Below are positions 34,477-42,689 of a DNA stretch of 64,000 nt, in pieces (positions within the stretch are counted from its first letter, which is position 1; the number at the start of each line of letters is the position of its first letter). The translations under genes were made by a program, and so were the position numbers. Location: the NCBI RefSeq assembly GCF_041737375.1, contig NZ_JBGSRV010000018.1, positions 217,589 to 281,588 on the forward strand. The letters are read 5' to 3'. The stretch comes from Vampirovibrio sp041737375. Its GTDB lineage: Bacteria > Cyanobacteriota > Vampirovibrionia > Vampirovibrionales > Vampirovibrionaceae. Under the pieces are notes generated by a model that saw only the letters and a list, made by a program, of their open reading frames with translations, was not told the DNA's origin and made no database searches.

Positions 34477-34707
34477 ATGCTTAAACCACAGAAAACAACC
34501 CGCCTCTTCACCCGTACATCACTGGCCCTGTTGTTTGCGGCCATGGTGATGCTGGCCCAAGCCCATCTAGAACCGGCTTACAGCGCCTTGTTAGACGGCC
34601 TTGCGACCACCCCCATCGCACCCTCTCAAAATGAGAATGAGCCGGGCGGCGAATGCACCGATGCCGACGGCGACGGCCAATGCGACGCGGATACCGACAA
34701 AGAATAA
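34477..34707 (+). CDS. Small secreted Asp-rich protein
   Basis: Protein of 76 residues. Residues 1-35 form a signal peptide (LALLFAAMVMLAQA), followed by a short linker and the tail ECTDADGDGQCDADTD, with two DxDGxG/CDxD-type repeats resembling calcium-binding thrombospondin type 3 motifs. It follows the vWA gene by 16 nt and is likely co-transcribed with it. The ATG at 34477 is chosen; TTG 34468 is an alternative. A Ca-binding role alongside the vWA protein is inference. Confidence 0.6.
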   Translation: MLKPQKTTRLFTRTSLALLFAAMVMLAQAHLEPAYSALLDGLATTPIAPSQNENEPGGECTDADGDGQCDADTDKE

Positions 34708-34764
34708 GCAGAGGAAATAAGCACAAGGCCCCCCCCGATTCACTGCACCCCAACCACTGTTAAA

Positions 34765-34804
34765 AAAACAGCGGACCTGATCGACTGATCACGTCCGCTG
34801 TTTT
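34765..34804. terminator. Terminator between the TadG-like operon and the MerR-like gene
   Basis: AAAACAGCGGAC (34765-34776) pairs with GTCCGCTGTTTT (34793-34804), a 12-bp stem; the loop adds TGATC-type inner pairing. T-runs occur on both strands, so it can serve both converging units. Confidence 0.85.
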
Positions 34805-34841
34805 GATATGTTTTAACAGAACTAGCCCTGAGGCAAAAACC

Positions 34842-35927
34842 TTACAGGCTGCGCTGACAGGTTACCCGGTACACGGCCTTGGCCACCGGCACCCCGTCCA
34901 GAATATACTCGGCAATCAATTCGCCTTCCAGGGTTTGCTCATCCATATAAGAAACCATCAGCGTTTCATCACGCTTCCACAAATTGTTGGTTTCATACTG
35001 GTAGCTGGTGTTAATAATGGCCAAAGCGCCATAAATGCGGGAAGGGCGCTCTGAAACCCGAAACAGGCGAACCCGTTCCGGCTCAATGTTAATGCCAAAA
35101 TTATCGTAAACCACTTCCACCAAACTGCCGGTTTCCATCCAGTCACCCCGAAACTTATCGGCGTCAAAGGCGGCGTGCATGGCCTCAATTTTTTGATCCC
35201 GCTGCTGCACCTGTTTGTGCAAGGTTTCATTCAATAATTTCTGACGCGAAATTTCTTCCTGCTTGTACTGACTGAGCTTCTCTGCGTCAATCAGTTGCTT
35301 TTGCAAACGAGCTTTATCGTCCAGCAGTTTAAATTTCTCGTTTTCATTAAAATTTTCCCGCAACTGGGTCATTTGCAGGGTCATATCCCGCACTTTTTTG
35401 TGGAATAAATTATTGGCGCTGTACAGGTGCGAGTTCAGTTTTTCGGTTTCCAGCAACTTTTTATAAAGCTGATCTTTTTCCTTGTTAAGCTTTTGTACCA
35501 GATTCACCACGCTGGCAGCGCCACTGCCTAACTCTCCGGGTCGGGTGGGCCGCTTGGGCACTGAGGCGTAAGCGGATTTTTGCAGCACTTTGGCGGAAGC
35601 CGACTGAGCGCCAGCATCCCCGGTTGGCGAAGCAAAGGCAGGACGGACTTCTCTGGGTTTTGAATTTTCCAGCGGCGGCAGGCTAATGAGTTGCCGAATT
35701 TCCTGAATGGTGCGCCCCAGGGTAATGTGCTTTTTAATGTTTTTGAACAAATTAACGTGATGCGGACTGTATTGCTTGCGGCCATATTCGTCCACCGGAA
35801 TTTCCAGGCTGAGTTCTTTTTCCCATCCCAGAAGGTCAGCCTCGTGTATATCGTACTTTCGCAACGACTCTAACGCGGTATCGACGGTGTACAATCTGAT
35901 GTCCCCTATATTTTGCTGTGCTCCCAC
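34842..35927 (-). CDS. MerR-like HTH protein with coiled coil
   Basis: Protein of 361 residues. Residues 25-85 contain a MerR-type winged HTH: LSLEIPVDEYGRKQYSPHHVNLFKNIKKHITLGRTIQEIRQLI, with the GRRxY-like wing and LGxxIxEI pattern (split here). Residues 150-255 form a long coiled coil rich in Lys, Glu and Gln. The C-terminal 100 residues form a compact domain I cannot name. Such proteins with no effector domain could act as DNA-binding organisers or as regulators. The GTG start at 35927 is preceded at just the spacing of a transcription start by TTTACA-16-TATAAT, so the message may be leaderless or nearly so. Confidence 0.68.
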   Translation of the reverse strand: MGAQQNIGDIRLYTVDTALESLRKYDIHEADLLGWEKELSLEIPVDEYGRKQYSPHHVNLFKNIKKHITLGRTIQEIRQLISLPPLENSKPREVRPAFASPTGDAGAQSASAKVLQKSAYASVPKRPTRPGELGSGAASVVNLVQKLNKEKDQLYKKLLETEKLNSHLYSANNLFHKKVRDMTLQMTQLRENFNENEKFKLLDDKARLQKQLIDAEKLSQYKQEEISRQKLLNETLHKQVQQRDQKIEAMHAAFDADKFRGDWMETGSLVEVVYDNFGINIEPERVRLFRVSERPSRIYGALAIINTSYQYETNNLWKRDETLMVSYMDEQTLEGELIAEYILDGVPVAKAVYRVTCQRSL

Positions 35928-35934
35928 TCATCCT

Positions 35935-35962
35935 ATTATAAAGGATGGCGGCGCTCTGTAAA
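35935..35962 (-). promoter_or_regulatory. Sigma70-type promoter of the MerR-like gene
   Basis: On the minus strand, TTTACA (35962-35957) and TATAAT (35940-35935) are spaced by 16 nt. The predicted start, about 7 nt below the -10 box, falls at or next to the GTG at 35927. Confidence 0.65.
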
Positions 35963-36034
35963 TATTACGCTCGTCATATCCTCCAAACAAAGGACATGAT
36001 GGCCTCAAGGCGAATACGTCTTTTACCCGTGGAC

Positions 36035-37150
36035 TTAACTGCCGGGATTGATAAACACGTTATAGACGTCGTTGCCCAAAATAAACACAATCAGGGCCAG
36101 TAAGCCCATAAAGCCATACTGGGTGAAACGCTCCCGCACTTCCTGCTTAACCGGAGAGCCCTTCACCGCTTCAATCAGCAAAAAGAAAATATGCCCGCCA
36201 TCCAGCGCCGGAATGGGCAACAGGTTCATTACCGCCAAAATCACGCTGATAATGGCCGTTAACATCAACCCGGTCTGAATCCCATTTTGATCAATCATGG
36301 CAGCGCCTTGCTTCACGATGCCAATGGGCCCCGCCAACTCTTTCAGCGCCATTTGGCCCGTAAACAACCGACCGAACGCCTCAAACTGCTTTACAATAAC
36401 CGTACCCAAAAAGGAGGAGGTTTTAACTGCCCCATCCACCGGACTTTTCAAGGCATCGTAGCGCTGCACGGCGGCCAACTGAATGCCAATGGTACCAGCC
36501 TTGTTCGGGGTTACGGTCAAGGCACGGGTTTGCTTGCCCCGCAGCACTTCAACCTCAATGGGGCGGGTGGCGTTTTCCTTGAACACCGCCTGCACATTCT
36601 TTACCATGGCCATGTAATCTTTACCGGCAATGGTTTGATTATTAATGCTTTTAAGCTCATCGCCCTTTGCAAAACCAGCTTGAGCCGCCGGAGCAGAGGC
36701 GTTGGCCACTCCCCCAATCATCACCCTGCGTTCGGCCTCGCCACTGGGATAACCCCAGGCCATAAACACCACAAACATCAGGGTCCAGCCTAAAATGGCG
36801 TTGACCGTCACCCCGGCCACCATCACCGCAAAGCGGGACAATAAAGGCTGATTCTCAAATCGCTCTGGAGAATCCTTGGGCAAGGGGTTTTCAGGATCAT
36901 CATCCGCAAAAGCCACATAGCCCCCAAACAAACAGGCATGAATACAATATTCCACATCGCCTATTTTTTTGGACCACAGGGTAGGGCCAAACGGTAGGCC
37001 AAAGCCAAAGCGCTCTACCTTTATTCCGCATTTTCTGGCTACAAAAAAGTGTCCCATTTCGTGGGCAATGATTAAAACGCTGATGAAAATCAACATCATT
37101 AAAATGGAGCCGAACTTGGAAATGTCCGGGATAGCCAGTAATTCATACAT
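36035..37150 (-). CDS. rseP: RIP metalloprotease RseP (site-2 protease)
   Basis: Intramembrane zinc protease of 371 residues. The first helix has the catalytic HEMGH (residues 30-34, HExxH), a single PDZ-like segment (SAPAAQAGFAKGDELKSINNQTI) lies near 150-185, and the third ligand motif PIPALDGGH appears near residue 315. RseP enzymes cleave anti-sigma factors and signal peptide remnants. One PDZ domain is fewer than in E. coli and similar to many cyanobacteria. GAGG-like sequence precedes the ATG. The DUF1385 gene lies upstream on the same strand with about 180 bp between. Confidence 0.92.
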   Translation of the reverse strand: MYELLAIPDISKFGSILMMLIFISVLIIAHEMGHFFVARKCGIKVERFGFGLPFGPTLWSKKIGDVEYCIHACLFGGYVAFADDDPENPLPKDSPERFENQPLLSRFAVMVAGVTVNAILGWTLMFVVFMAWGYPSGEAERRVMIGGVANASAPAAQAGFAKGDELKSINNQTIAGKDYMAMVKNVQAVFKENATRPIEVEVLRGKQTRALTVTPNKAGTIGIQLAAVQRYDALKSPVDGAVKTSSFLGTVIVKQFEAFGRLFTGQMALKELAGPIGIVKQGAAMIDQNGIQTGLMLTAIISVILAVMNLLPIPALDGGHIFFLLIEAVKGSPVKQEVRERFTQYGFMGLLALIVFILGNDVYNVFINPGS

Positions 37151-37332
37151 GGTGGTACGGGCGCCTCTTTTTCATTAAAACCGGATAATGCCTGCGACAC
37201 ACCTCAGGCGGCGGGTAAAATGCCACTTGTTTCTTAAAGGGGATTGTTTCCATTCAACAAGTAGACTTTTATTCTACCAAATCCAAGCGATTAAACGGCT
37301 CATTTCAAAAATGGATGCCCCCAAACACGGCA

Positions 37333-38526
37333 TCAGAACGCCGATGACCAGCCCAATCCGGCCAGCAACCAGTCCACCAGCCAGAACCCCGCCGCGAAGC
37401 CAGTCATCATTTGCAATAAGCCCGCCCCCCATAACCGTCGCCAAAAAGAAGGGACGCCGTGGGGACGTTCTGTAAAGCGCTCAAGCAACTGATGACCCGC
37501 CCGAATGCCACTGGCCAATTGCGCCCAAGAAGGCGTTTTGGTGGTGAAGTGCCTTTGCAACCAAAGCCCCATCGGCCTCCAGAAAGAAAAGACCAGCCAG
37601 AACCACAACGTGGCATACAACAACAAACCCAAACCGCTCAAACGCGGGTTGGCGTAAAACAACGAAATGGCGGCAATCTGCAATCCACCCAGCAAAGCCA
37701 CCAGGTTGGTGCCGCACCGCTGATGTTCTCTGGGTTGGGTGCGAACCATAGGTTCAGTTAATGCCAAATCGGCTTCAATGGCGTTAATGGTCATATGTTC
37801 GGCGGCATGCAGACCCGCCAAAGGGGTCAACCGCAGTAACCCTAGCAAACAAGCCAGCAACAGCCCGCCCTGCAAAATGGTTTGCTCACCCACCGGTAAA
37901 ATTTGAACCGGCGGATAAACCAGAACCAGCACACTAAAAAGCGCCACCGACAGCAAATCCAGAAAGGGGGCCAGTATGCCAAACAAAAAACCGGCGGCCA
38001 CCAAACCCGGCCAACCGGCCCCGGCCATGTAATGCCCAGAAGTCATGTAAACCCCCAGTGGCGTGGCCAGCCCACCCACTCGGGGTGGTCGCAAGGTGCC
38101 AGATTTCAGCCGTATCAGCCGGGGCAAACTGGCGCATTTACCAGTATAGCGGCCTTTGGCATCCACCAAAGGCAGCATCGCTTGCTCACAGGAAGCAAAC
38201 CGATAGTTCACCTGCTGCAAGGTTTCATTGGCAGAAACCTGACAAGGCATCCACGCCTCTGCAAAAGACTGAAGCCGCGCCTCATCTGGCTGTTTCCAAA
38301 GGTGTGCCAGATCGCCACGCCCAATCACAGCCAAAGGCTTTCGCTTTGGGCCTATTAGCACCACAAAGTCCAGGTTTAACAGCAATGCGCGAAGCTGGCC
38401 CATAGCGATATTTCCCTGAACGGCAGGCACCACCTCGGCAATCACATCAACACGCAGCCCTTGATAACGAGGGCTTAACTCACCGTTTGCATTGCCGGGT
38501 TGATGAACGGACTGTAACAAGATCAT
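37333..38526 (-). CDS. DUF1385-type membrane protein with N-terminal CBS-like domain
   Basis: Protein of 397 residues. The N-terminal 160 residues show two repeats that resemble CBS domains (LLNLDFVVLIGPKRKPLAVIGRGDL and AMLPLVDAKGRYTGKCASLPRLI). After that come several membrane helices, then a DUF1385 signature: LHAAEHMTINAIEADL and HQRCGTNLVALLGGL near residue 270. Function is unknown. ATG 38526 is preferred over an upstream TTG at 38607. It may be co-transcribed with rseP. The CBS assignment is tentative. Confidence 0.62.
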   Translation of the reverse strand: MILLQSVHQPGNANGELSPRYQGLRVDVIAEVVPAVQGNIAMGQLRALLLNLDFVVLIGPKRKPLAVIGRGDLAHLWKQPDEARLQSFAEAWMPCQVSANETLQQVNYRFASCEQAMLPLVDAKGRYTGKCASLPRLIRLKSGTLRPPRVGGLATPLGVYMTSGHYMAGAGWPGLVAAGFLFGILAPFLDLLSVALFSVLVLVYPPVQILPVGEQTILQGGLLLACLLGLLRLTPLAGLHAAEHMTINAIEADLALTEPMVRTQPREHQRCGTNLVALLGGLQIAAISLFYANPRLSGLGLLLYATLWFWLVFSFWRPMGLWLQRHFTTKTPSWAQLASGIRAGHQLLERFTERPHGVPSFWRRLWGAGLLQMMTGFAAGFWLVDWLLAGLGWSSAF

Positions 38527-38657
38527 GGTATCCCACTGGTTGGGTGGCTTTATTATAATCCGCAGGTCCCCGTTTTGATACCCAAAAACAGGAGTAAAGC
38601 CCCGCAAGGCAAAGCCAGCGAGACTTTAAAAGGTGATATATCCGTTAAATTAGACGC

Positions 38658-38891
38658 CTAACTTACTTTTAAGTTCGCGGCTAACAACAACCGGTTCAGG
38701 TAGCTCATATGGCGGGGAGGGCCTTCCAGGCGTACATTAAATCCCCGAATCTCGTTATTATCGGCATAAATTGGATCAATTGAATTGATGGCCACTTTTT
38801 TGGCTTTTTGCACGTATTTATTGAGCAAGCCAATCTGATGAGTCACTCGCAGGCTTTCCGTCACCAGCGATTCTGGGGTCGTTGTTTCCAT
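38658..38891 (-). CDS. Small hypothetical protein
   Basis: Protein of 77 residues, not recognised. It starts ETTTPESLVTESLRVTHQIGLLNKYVQKAKK, then a short IRGFNVRLEGPPRHMSYLNRLLL. The ATG at 38891 is preceded by AGGTG. An upstream region with TATAAT (39022-39017 on minus) and a 7-bp hairpin (38973-38996) implies a leader of about 120 nt. Good start signals and a codon pattern like the neighbours support it as real. Confidence 0.6.
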   Translation of the reverse strand: METTTPESLVTESLRVTHQIGLLNKYVQKAKKVAINSIDPIYADNNEIRGFNVRLEGPPRHMSYLNRLLLAANLKVS

Positions 38892-39269
38892 CGACACACA
38901 CCTATTGCTTCTTGATAGTCAGGAACCGGGTCACAGTACTTTTCTTACGTAAAACAGGAACAGCGGCAAAACGCTATGTCTACTACTAAACATAGCAGTT
39001 GCTTCCTCTCAGTTCTATTATACTAATAGAGGATTTTTTGCGTTTGGCTTGTAACAAAATTACACGCAAATTTACATAACTTCGTACAGACCCAAAGTCA
39101 ATGTGTGTATTCAATTGTTGGATTTTACAAACGACCCGGCTTGCGCCGAAAGCAACGTTTCCCCTTGCGACTTTAACTCAAACTCTTGCGACAGGCTCCT
39201 TTAAACAAAATTAACCCCAAACGACAGGAAAGCCGGGGTTGAGCAATTGTCTCCCCGGCCCATTTAACG
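38892..39269. other. Intergenic region with promoter and hairpins upstream of the small gene
   Basis: This 378-bp gap holds a perfect TATAAT on minus (39022-39017), a hairpin GCTATGT (38973-38979)/ACATAGC (38990-38996), and on plus a terminator-like hairpin TCCT..AGGA with ATTTTTT (39004-39039). The 3' end of the transaldolase unit with a terminator lies at its right end. Confidence 0.5.
39213..39240 (-). terminator. Probable terminator of the transaldolase gene
   Basis: On the minus strand AACCCC pairs with GGGGTT (39240-39235 and 39218-39213) around a 16-nt loop and is followed by AATTTTGTTT. The stem is short. Confidence 0.5.
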
Positions 39270-39932
39270 CTAAACAGCCAAGGTGGCGTTCAGCTTATCC
39301 CAATCCGCTTTGAACAGGGACATACCCTTTTCAGTCAGCGGGTGATCATACATTTGCTTCAACACTTTGAACGGAATGGTAGAAATATCAGCGCCCGCAG
39401 CAGCGGCCTGGGTAACGTGCAATGGATGCCGAATGCTGGCGGCCAGAATTTTGCTGGCAAACCCGTGCTGGCGAACCAGATCCACAGATTCGGCAATCAC
39501 TTGGGTACCATCAAAACCAATGTCATCCAAACGCCCCACAAAGGAGCTGATAATGCTGGCCCCGGCATTGGCGGCCAGTAACACCTGATTGGTGGAAAAC
39601 ACCAGGGTTACGTTGGTGTGAATGCCCTCTTGGGCAAACCACTTGACGGCTTTCATCCCTTCTACGCAAAAGGGAACCTTGACATAAATATTGGAAGCCC
39701 AGGTGGAAAAGGCCTTGCCTTCTTTAATCATTTGCTCGGCGGTGTCGCCCACCACTTCCATACTCACCGGGCCATCCGGCACCAGTTCGCAAATTTCACG
39801 AATCACACTTTTCACATCGCCACTGCCGTTTTTGGCCAACAGGCTGGGGTTGGTAGTAACACCAGAAATCACGCCCATGGCGGCGGCTTCACGAATTTCT
39901 TTCAGGTCGGCGGTATCAACGAAAAGTTGCAT
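39270..39932 (-). CDS. tal: Transaldolase (type 3/TAL-FSA family)
   Basis: Protein of 220 residues of the short transaldolase/fructose-6-phosphate aldolase family. It begins MQLFVDTADLKEIREA and has GVTTNPSLL; the Schiff-base lysine is K85 in NIYVKVPF. Residue 59 is Glu (VSMEVVG), as in transaldolases; FSA enzymes have Gln here, so transaldolase activity in the pentose phosphate pathway is more likely. The final HPLTEKGMSLFKADWDK is family-typical. A terminator follows. Confidence 0.88.
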   Translation of the reverse strand: MQLFVDTADLKEIREAAAMGVISGVTTNPSLLAKNGSGDVKSVIREICELVPDGPVSMEVVGDTAEQMIKEGKAFSTWASNIYVKVPFCVEGMKAVKWFAQEGIHTNVTLVFSTNQVLLAANAGASIISSFVGRLDDIGFDGTQVIAESVDLVRQHGFASKILAASIRHPLHVTQAAAAGADISTIPFKVLKQMYDHPLTEKGMSLFKADWDKLNATLAV

Positions 39933-40383
39933 AGTGGCTATGAGTCCTTTTTTGATGCATTTTTAATTTAAAAAATAAAGATTTAATTTTTCAGCCTTGC
40001 TTTTTTTCAGCTCAACTCGAATTTTTATCGCTTTTTTTGAGTGGTCGTTTTTTGTTAACTTTGTAAGTTAGGCCGCTTACGGTAAGTCCCACACAAAGCC
40101 AAAATATCCTAGCAGAAAATCATCTACGACAAAAAGGCGTCGGTAAAGTTTTTCACACGATCCGGCCAAACAGCCGCGCTTTGCGAGCGTTTCATCAATA
40201 CAGGAACGGCTCTAGGACATTCAGGGGATAACGCTGGGATTGCGCTTAAGGTAAACTGTGAACAGGGTTCTGTTTTAGTACCTATACGAACAAATGACGA
40301 ACAAAATCGGTTTGGCTCGTCTGTAGAAAACAGAATCAGCCCGTCCGGCGGCATCAATGTTAAAAATGTGGAGTCCAGGCGCT
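39933..40383. other. Intergenic region between tal and the secreted unknown gene
   Basis: This 451-bp divergent gap is AT-rich near tal (39960-40060, many T-runs). A 9-bp inverted repeat TTCTGTTTT (40268-40276) and AAAACAGAA (40327-40335) lies before the secreted unknown gene. Promoters for both genes must be here. I see no RNA gene; a minus-strand frame at 40124-40357 looks spurious. Confidence 0.4.
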
Positions 40384-41538
40384 ATGAGCAATAAAACCAT
40401 CCATACGCAACCGCTAATTGCCGCCACGCTAGCCTTGGCCCTGGCTTCTTCCGGTTTATTGGCCTGGACCCCAACCGCCCAAGCCCAGGATGCGGGTCAA
40501 ACCGTATTGAAGGGCGGGGTTATCAAAACCAAAAAAACCATTACCAGCCCCACCGTTAATGAAAACGACATTAAGGAAATCCCGCCCGGCACCACGCTGG
40601 ATATGGTAATTTCCACTGCCGTAACCACCGGTGTGAACATTGAGGGCGACGAATTTTTTGGCAAGGTGAGCAAAGACTACACTGTAGACGGCAAAGTGGT
40701 CATCCCCAAGGGCACCATCGTGCATGGACTGGTATCCGAAATGGAAGGCCCCAAGCGGGCCGGACGCAATGGGTATATCAGCACCAAGTTTGATTATATG
40801 ATTACCCCGGACGGGCGGGAAATTTCCATTGAAGGCAAAAACACCACCCGAGATTCCAAAGCCAAGGCAGCGGCCAAAGTGGTGGGCCGAGCCACCGGCT
40901 TTACCGCAGTAGGCGGCGTGGCTGGGGCAGTTATGGTTTTAAAATATGGCGGAATGGCCGCAGTGGCAGCCTCTGAAGGTTACGCACTGGCTGGCGGGGC
41001 CGCCGTGGGTGGTGTGGTGGGACTCACTGCCGCCATGCTGACCAAAGGCAAAAACGCCATGATTCAACCGGGCGCCGAAATTCGGGTAAAACTGGCCGAA
41101 GATTTACACCTGCCCACCATGAATATGCCGGATGCCTCAGCCGATAACTACGCCTTAGAGGGGCTTCAGGTTAAAGTACTGGGCATGCGCTTTGATAATG
41201 ACCCTTTCGGAGAACCCACCGAGATTAATTTAACGCTGGATGTGACCAATCACACCGAAAATACGTTTTCCACCTTTGAAATCGGGCTGGAAGACGAGCA
41301 TGGCAACATGTTTTACCCCTCTCCCTTTGGCGATACCGGCATGTGGTTCAACAAAATCACTCCCAATGCCCATGTAACCAGCAATATTACCTTTAATGTG
41401 GACAACGTTAAAACTGACCACAAACTGGTCTTTTTCAAGCAATACAGCCGGGAACCTCTAGCCAAAATCGCGCTGACCGATGCCATGGCGACCCCTAAAA
41501 AAGGGCAACGCAAAACCGAAAAAGCGTCGAGCCATTAA
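40384..41538 (+). CDS. Secreted protein of unknown function with VirB10/TrbI-like and Ig-like segments
   Basis: Protein of 384 residues. A signal peptide ends near residue 33 (TAQAQDAG). Residues 60-160 (GTTLDMVISTAVTTGVN, VIPKGTIVHGLVSEM, YISTKFDYMITPDGREISIEG) resemble the beta-domain of TrbI/VirB10 secretion proteins. A Gly/Ala-rich hydrophobic stretch (190-235) could insert in membrane. The last 110 residues form an Ig-like DUF4352-type fold. No other secretion genes adjoin it. The ATG at 40384 has GGAG 10 nt upstream. Function is unknown; the similarity is by eye. Confidence 0.5.
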   Translation: MSNKTIHTQPLIAATLALALASSGLLAWTPTAQAQDAGQTVLKGGVIKTKKTITSPTVNENDIKEIPPGTTLDMVISTAVTTGVNIEGDEFFGKVSKDYTVDGKVVIPKGTIVHGLVSEMEGPKRAGRNGYISTKFDYMITPDGREISIEGKNTTRDSKAKAAAKVVGRATGFTAVGGVAGAVMVLKYGGMAAVAASEGYALAGGAAVGGVVGLTAAMLTKGKNAMIQPGAEIRVKLAEDLHLPTMNMPDASADNYALEGLQVKVLGMRFDNDPFGEPTEINLTLDVTNHTENTFSTFEIGLEDEHGNMFYPSPFGDTGMWFNKITPNAHVTSNITFNVDNVKTDHKLVFFKQYSREPLAKIALTDAMATPKKGQRKTEKASSH

Positions 41539-41615
41539 GTTTTAAAACCGCCATCCGTCCACACCCCAGCCGTATCACAGCACCCGCTATCACCCAGGGC
41601 GGGGACAACCGGCGC

Positions 41616-41643
41616 TTGTGGAAATTTTTTCAGTATGTAATAT
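41616..41643 (+). promoter_or_regulatory. Candidate promoter of rpsB-tsf
   Basis: TTGTGG (41616-41621) and TAATAT (41638-41643) are spaced by 16 nt, about 165 nt upstream of rpsB. The long leader that follows could carry S2 autoregulation, but no known motif is recognised. Confidence 0.4.
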
Positions 41644-41810
41644 AGTGTGACCCCGACTACGAATTTGCCTGCCTTTATTTTTGTTTTTAACGTTTGTGTT
41701 TAAACAGAAAAAATAAAGCCCAAAAAGCCAATTCGTTGTGAGGCACTATTGCCTATTGGTATCGTCTGTATCACCCACGTGAGACTTATTTGAAGGAGCA
41801 AGAACCACAT

Positions 41811-42629
41811 ATGCCAGTCGCATCACTACAAGAGTTGCTGGAAGCCGGCGTCCACTTTGGTCACCAGGTACACCGCTGGAACCCCAAAATGAAACCCTAT
41901 ATCTGGGGCGAACGCAACGGCATCTACATCATCGATTTAACCAAAACCAGCCACCTCTTGGACGAGGCGTATGAGTTCATGAAAAAATCCGCTGCTCAGG
42001 GCAAAAAGATTGTTTTCGTTGGCACCAAACGCCAGGCTTCCGACATTGTAGAAGAAGAATCCACCCGTTGCGGCGCATACTTCATCAACAAGCGCTGGTT
42101 GGGCGGAACCCTCACCAACTTTGAAACCATCCGCACCCGGGTTAACAAGCTGCGTGAACTGGAAGAAATGCGGAACAACGGCCACTTTGAGCGTTTGGGC
42201 AAAAAAGAAGTCGCCGTATTGACCCGCCAACTGGATAAACTGGAGCGCTCTTTGGGCGGCATTAAGGAAATGCGTGGCATGCCTGATGTGCTGTTCGTGG
42301 TTGACCAGCGTCGGGAATCCATCGCCGTTCAGGAAGCCACCAAAATCGGTATTCCTATCGTCAGCATGGTAGATACCAACTGCAGCCCCGACAACATTAA
42401 ATATGTGATTCCCAGTAACGATGACGCCACCCGTTCCATCCGCCTGATTTGCAAGAAAATGGCCGATGCGATTATCGAAGGCAGCGCCAGTCGTGAAGAT
42501 CACGTTAACAAAATGCGTAGCGGCCAGGCCGGTACCACGGTTAGCGCTGAAGAGATGACCGGGGAAGCCGCCGCCGCTCCTGACGCTGAAGCGCGTGAAG
42601 TAGTGGCAGTGGCCAATCAGGAAGGTTAA
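41811..42629 (+). CDS. rpsB: 30S ribosomal protein S2
   Basis: Protein of 272 residues. It begins MPVASLQELLEAGVHFGHQ, with RWNPKMKPYIWGERNGIYIIDL, the standard S2 start, and has DNIKYVIPSNDDA later. The C-terminal tail is extended and acidic. GAAGGAG lies upstream of ATG 41811. It starts the classic rpsB-tsf-pyrH order. Confidence 0.97.
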   Translation: MPVASLQELLEAGVHFGHQVHRWNPKMKPYIWGERNGIYIIDLTKTSHLLDEAYEFMKKSAAQGKKIVFVGTKRQASDIVEEESTRCGAYFINKRWLGGTLTNFETIRTRVNKLRELEEMRNNGHFERLGKKEVAVLTRQLDKLERSLGGIKEMRGMPDVLFVVDQRRESIAVQEATKIGIPIVSMVDTNCSPDNIKYVIPSNDDATRSIRLICKKMADAIIEGSASREDHVNKMRSGQAGTTVSAEEMTGEAAAAPDAEAREVVAVANQEG

Positions 42630-42689
42630 TGCCTTTCGGTGATTGCCGACCCTGTGACTTATTAAATTTTTTAAAGGAATGAATCCAAA

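Noticed and set aside
40124..40357. Minus-strand 77-codon frame in the tal upstream region
   Set aside because: No SD and no recognisable motif; its composition follows the AT-rich promoter area of the divergent genes.
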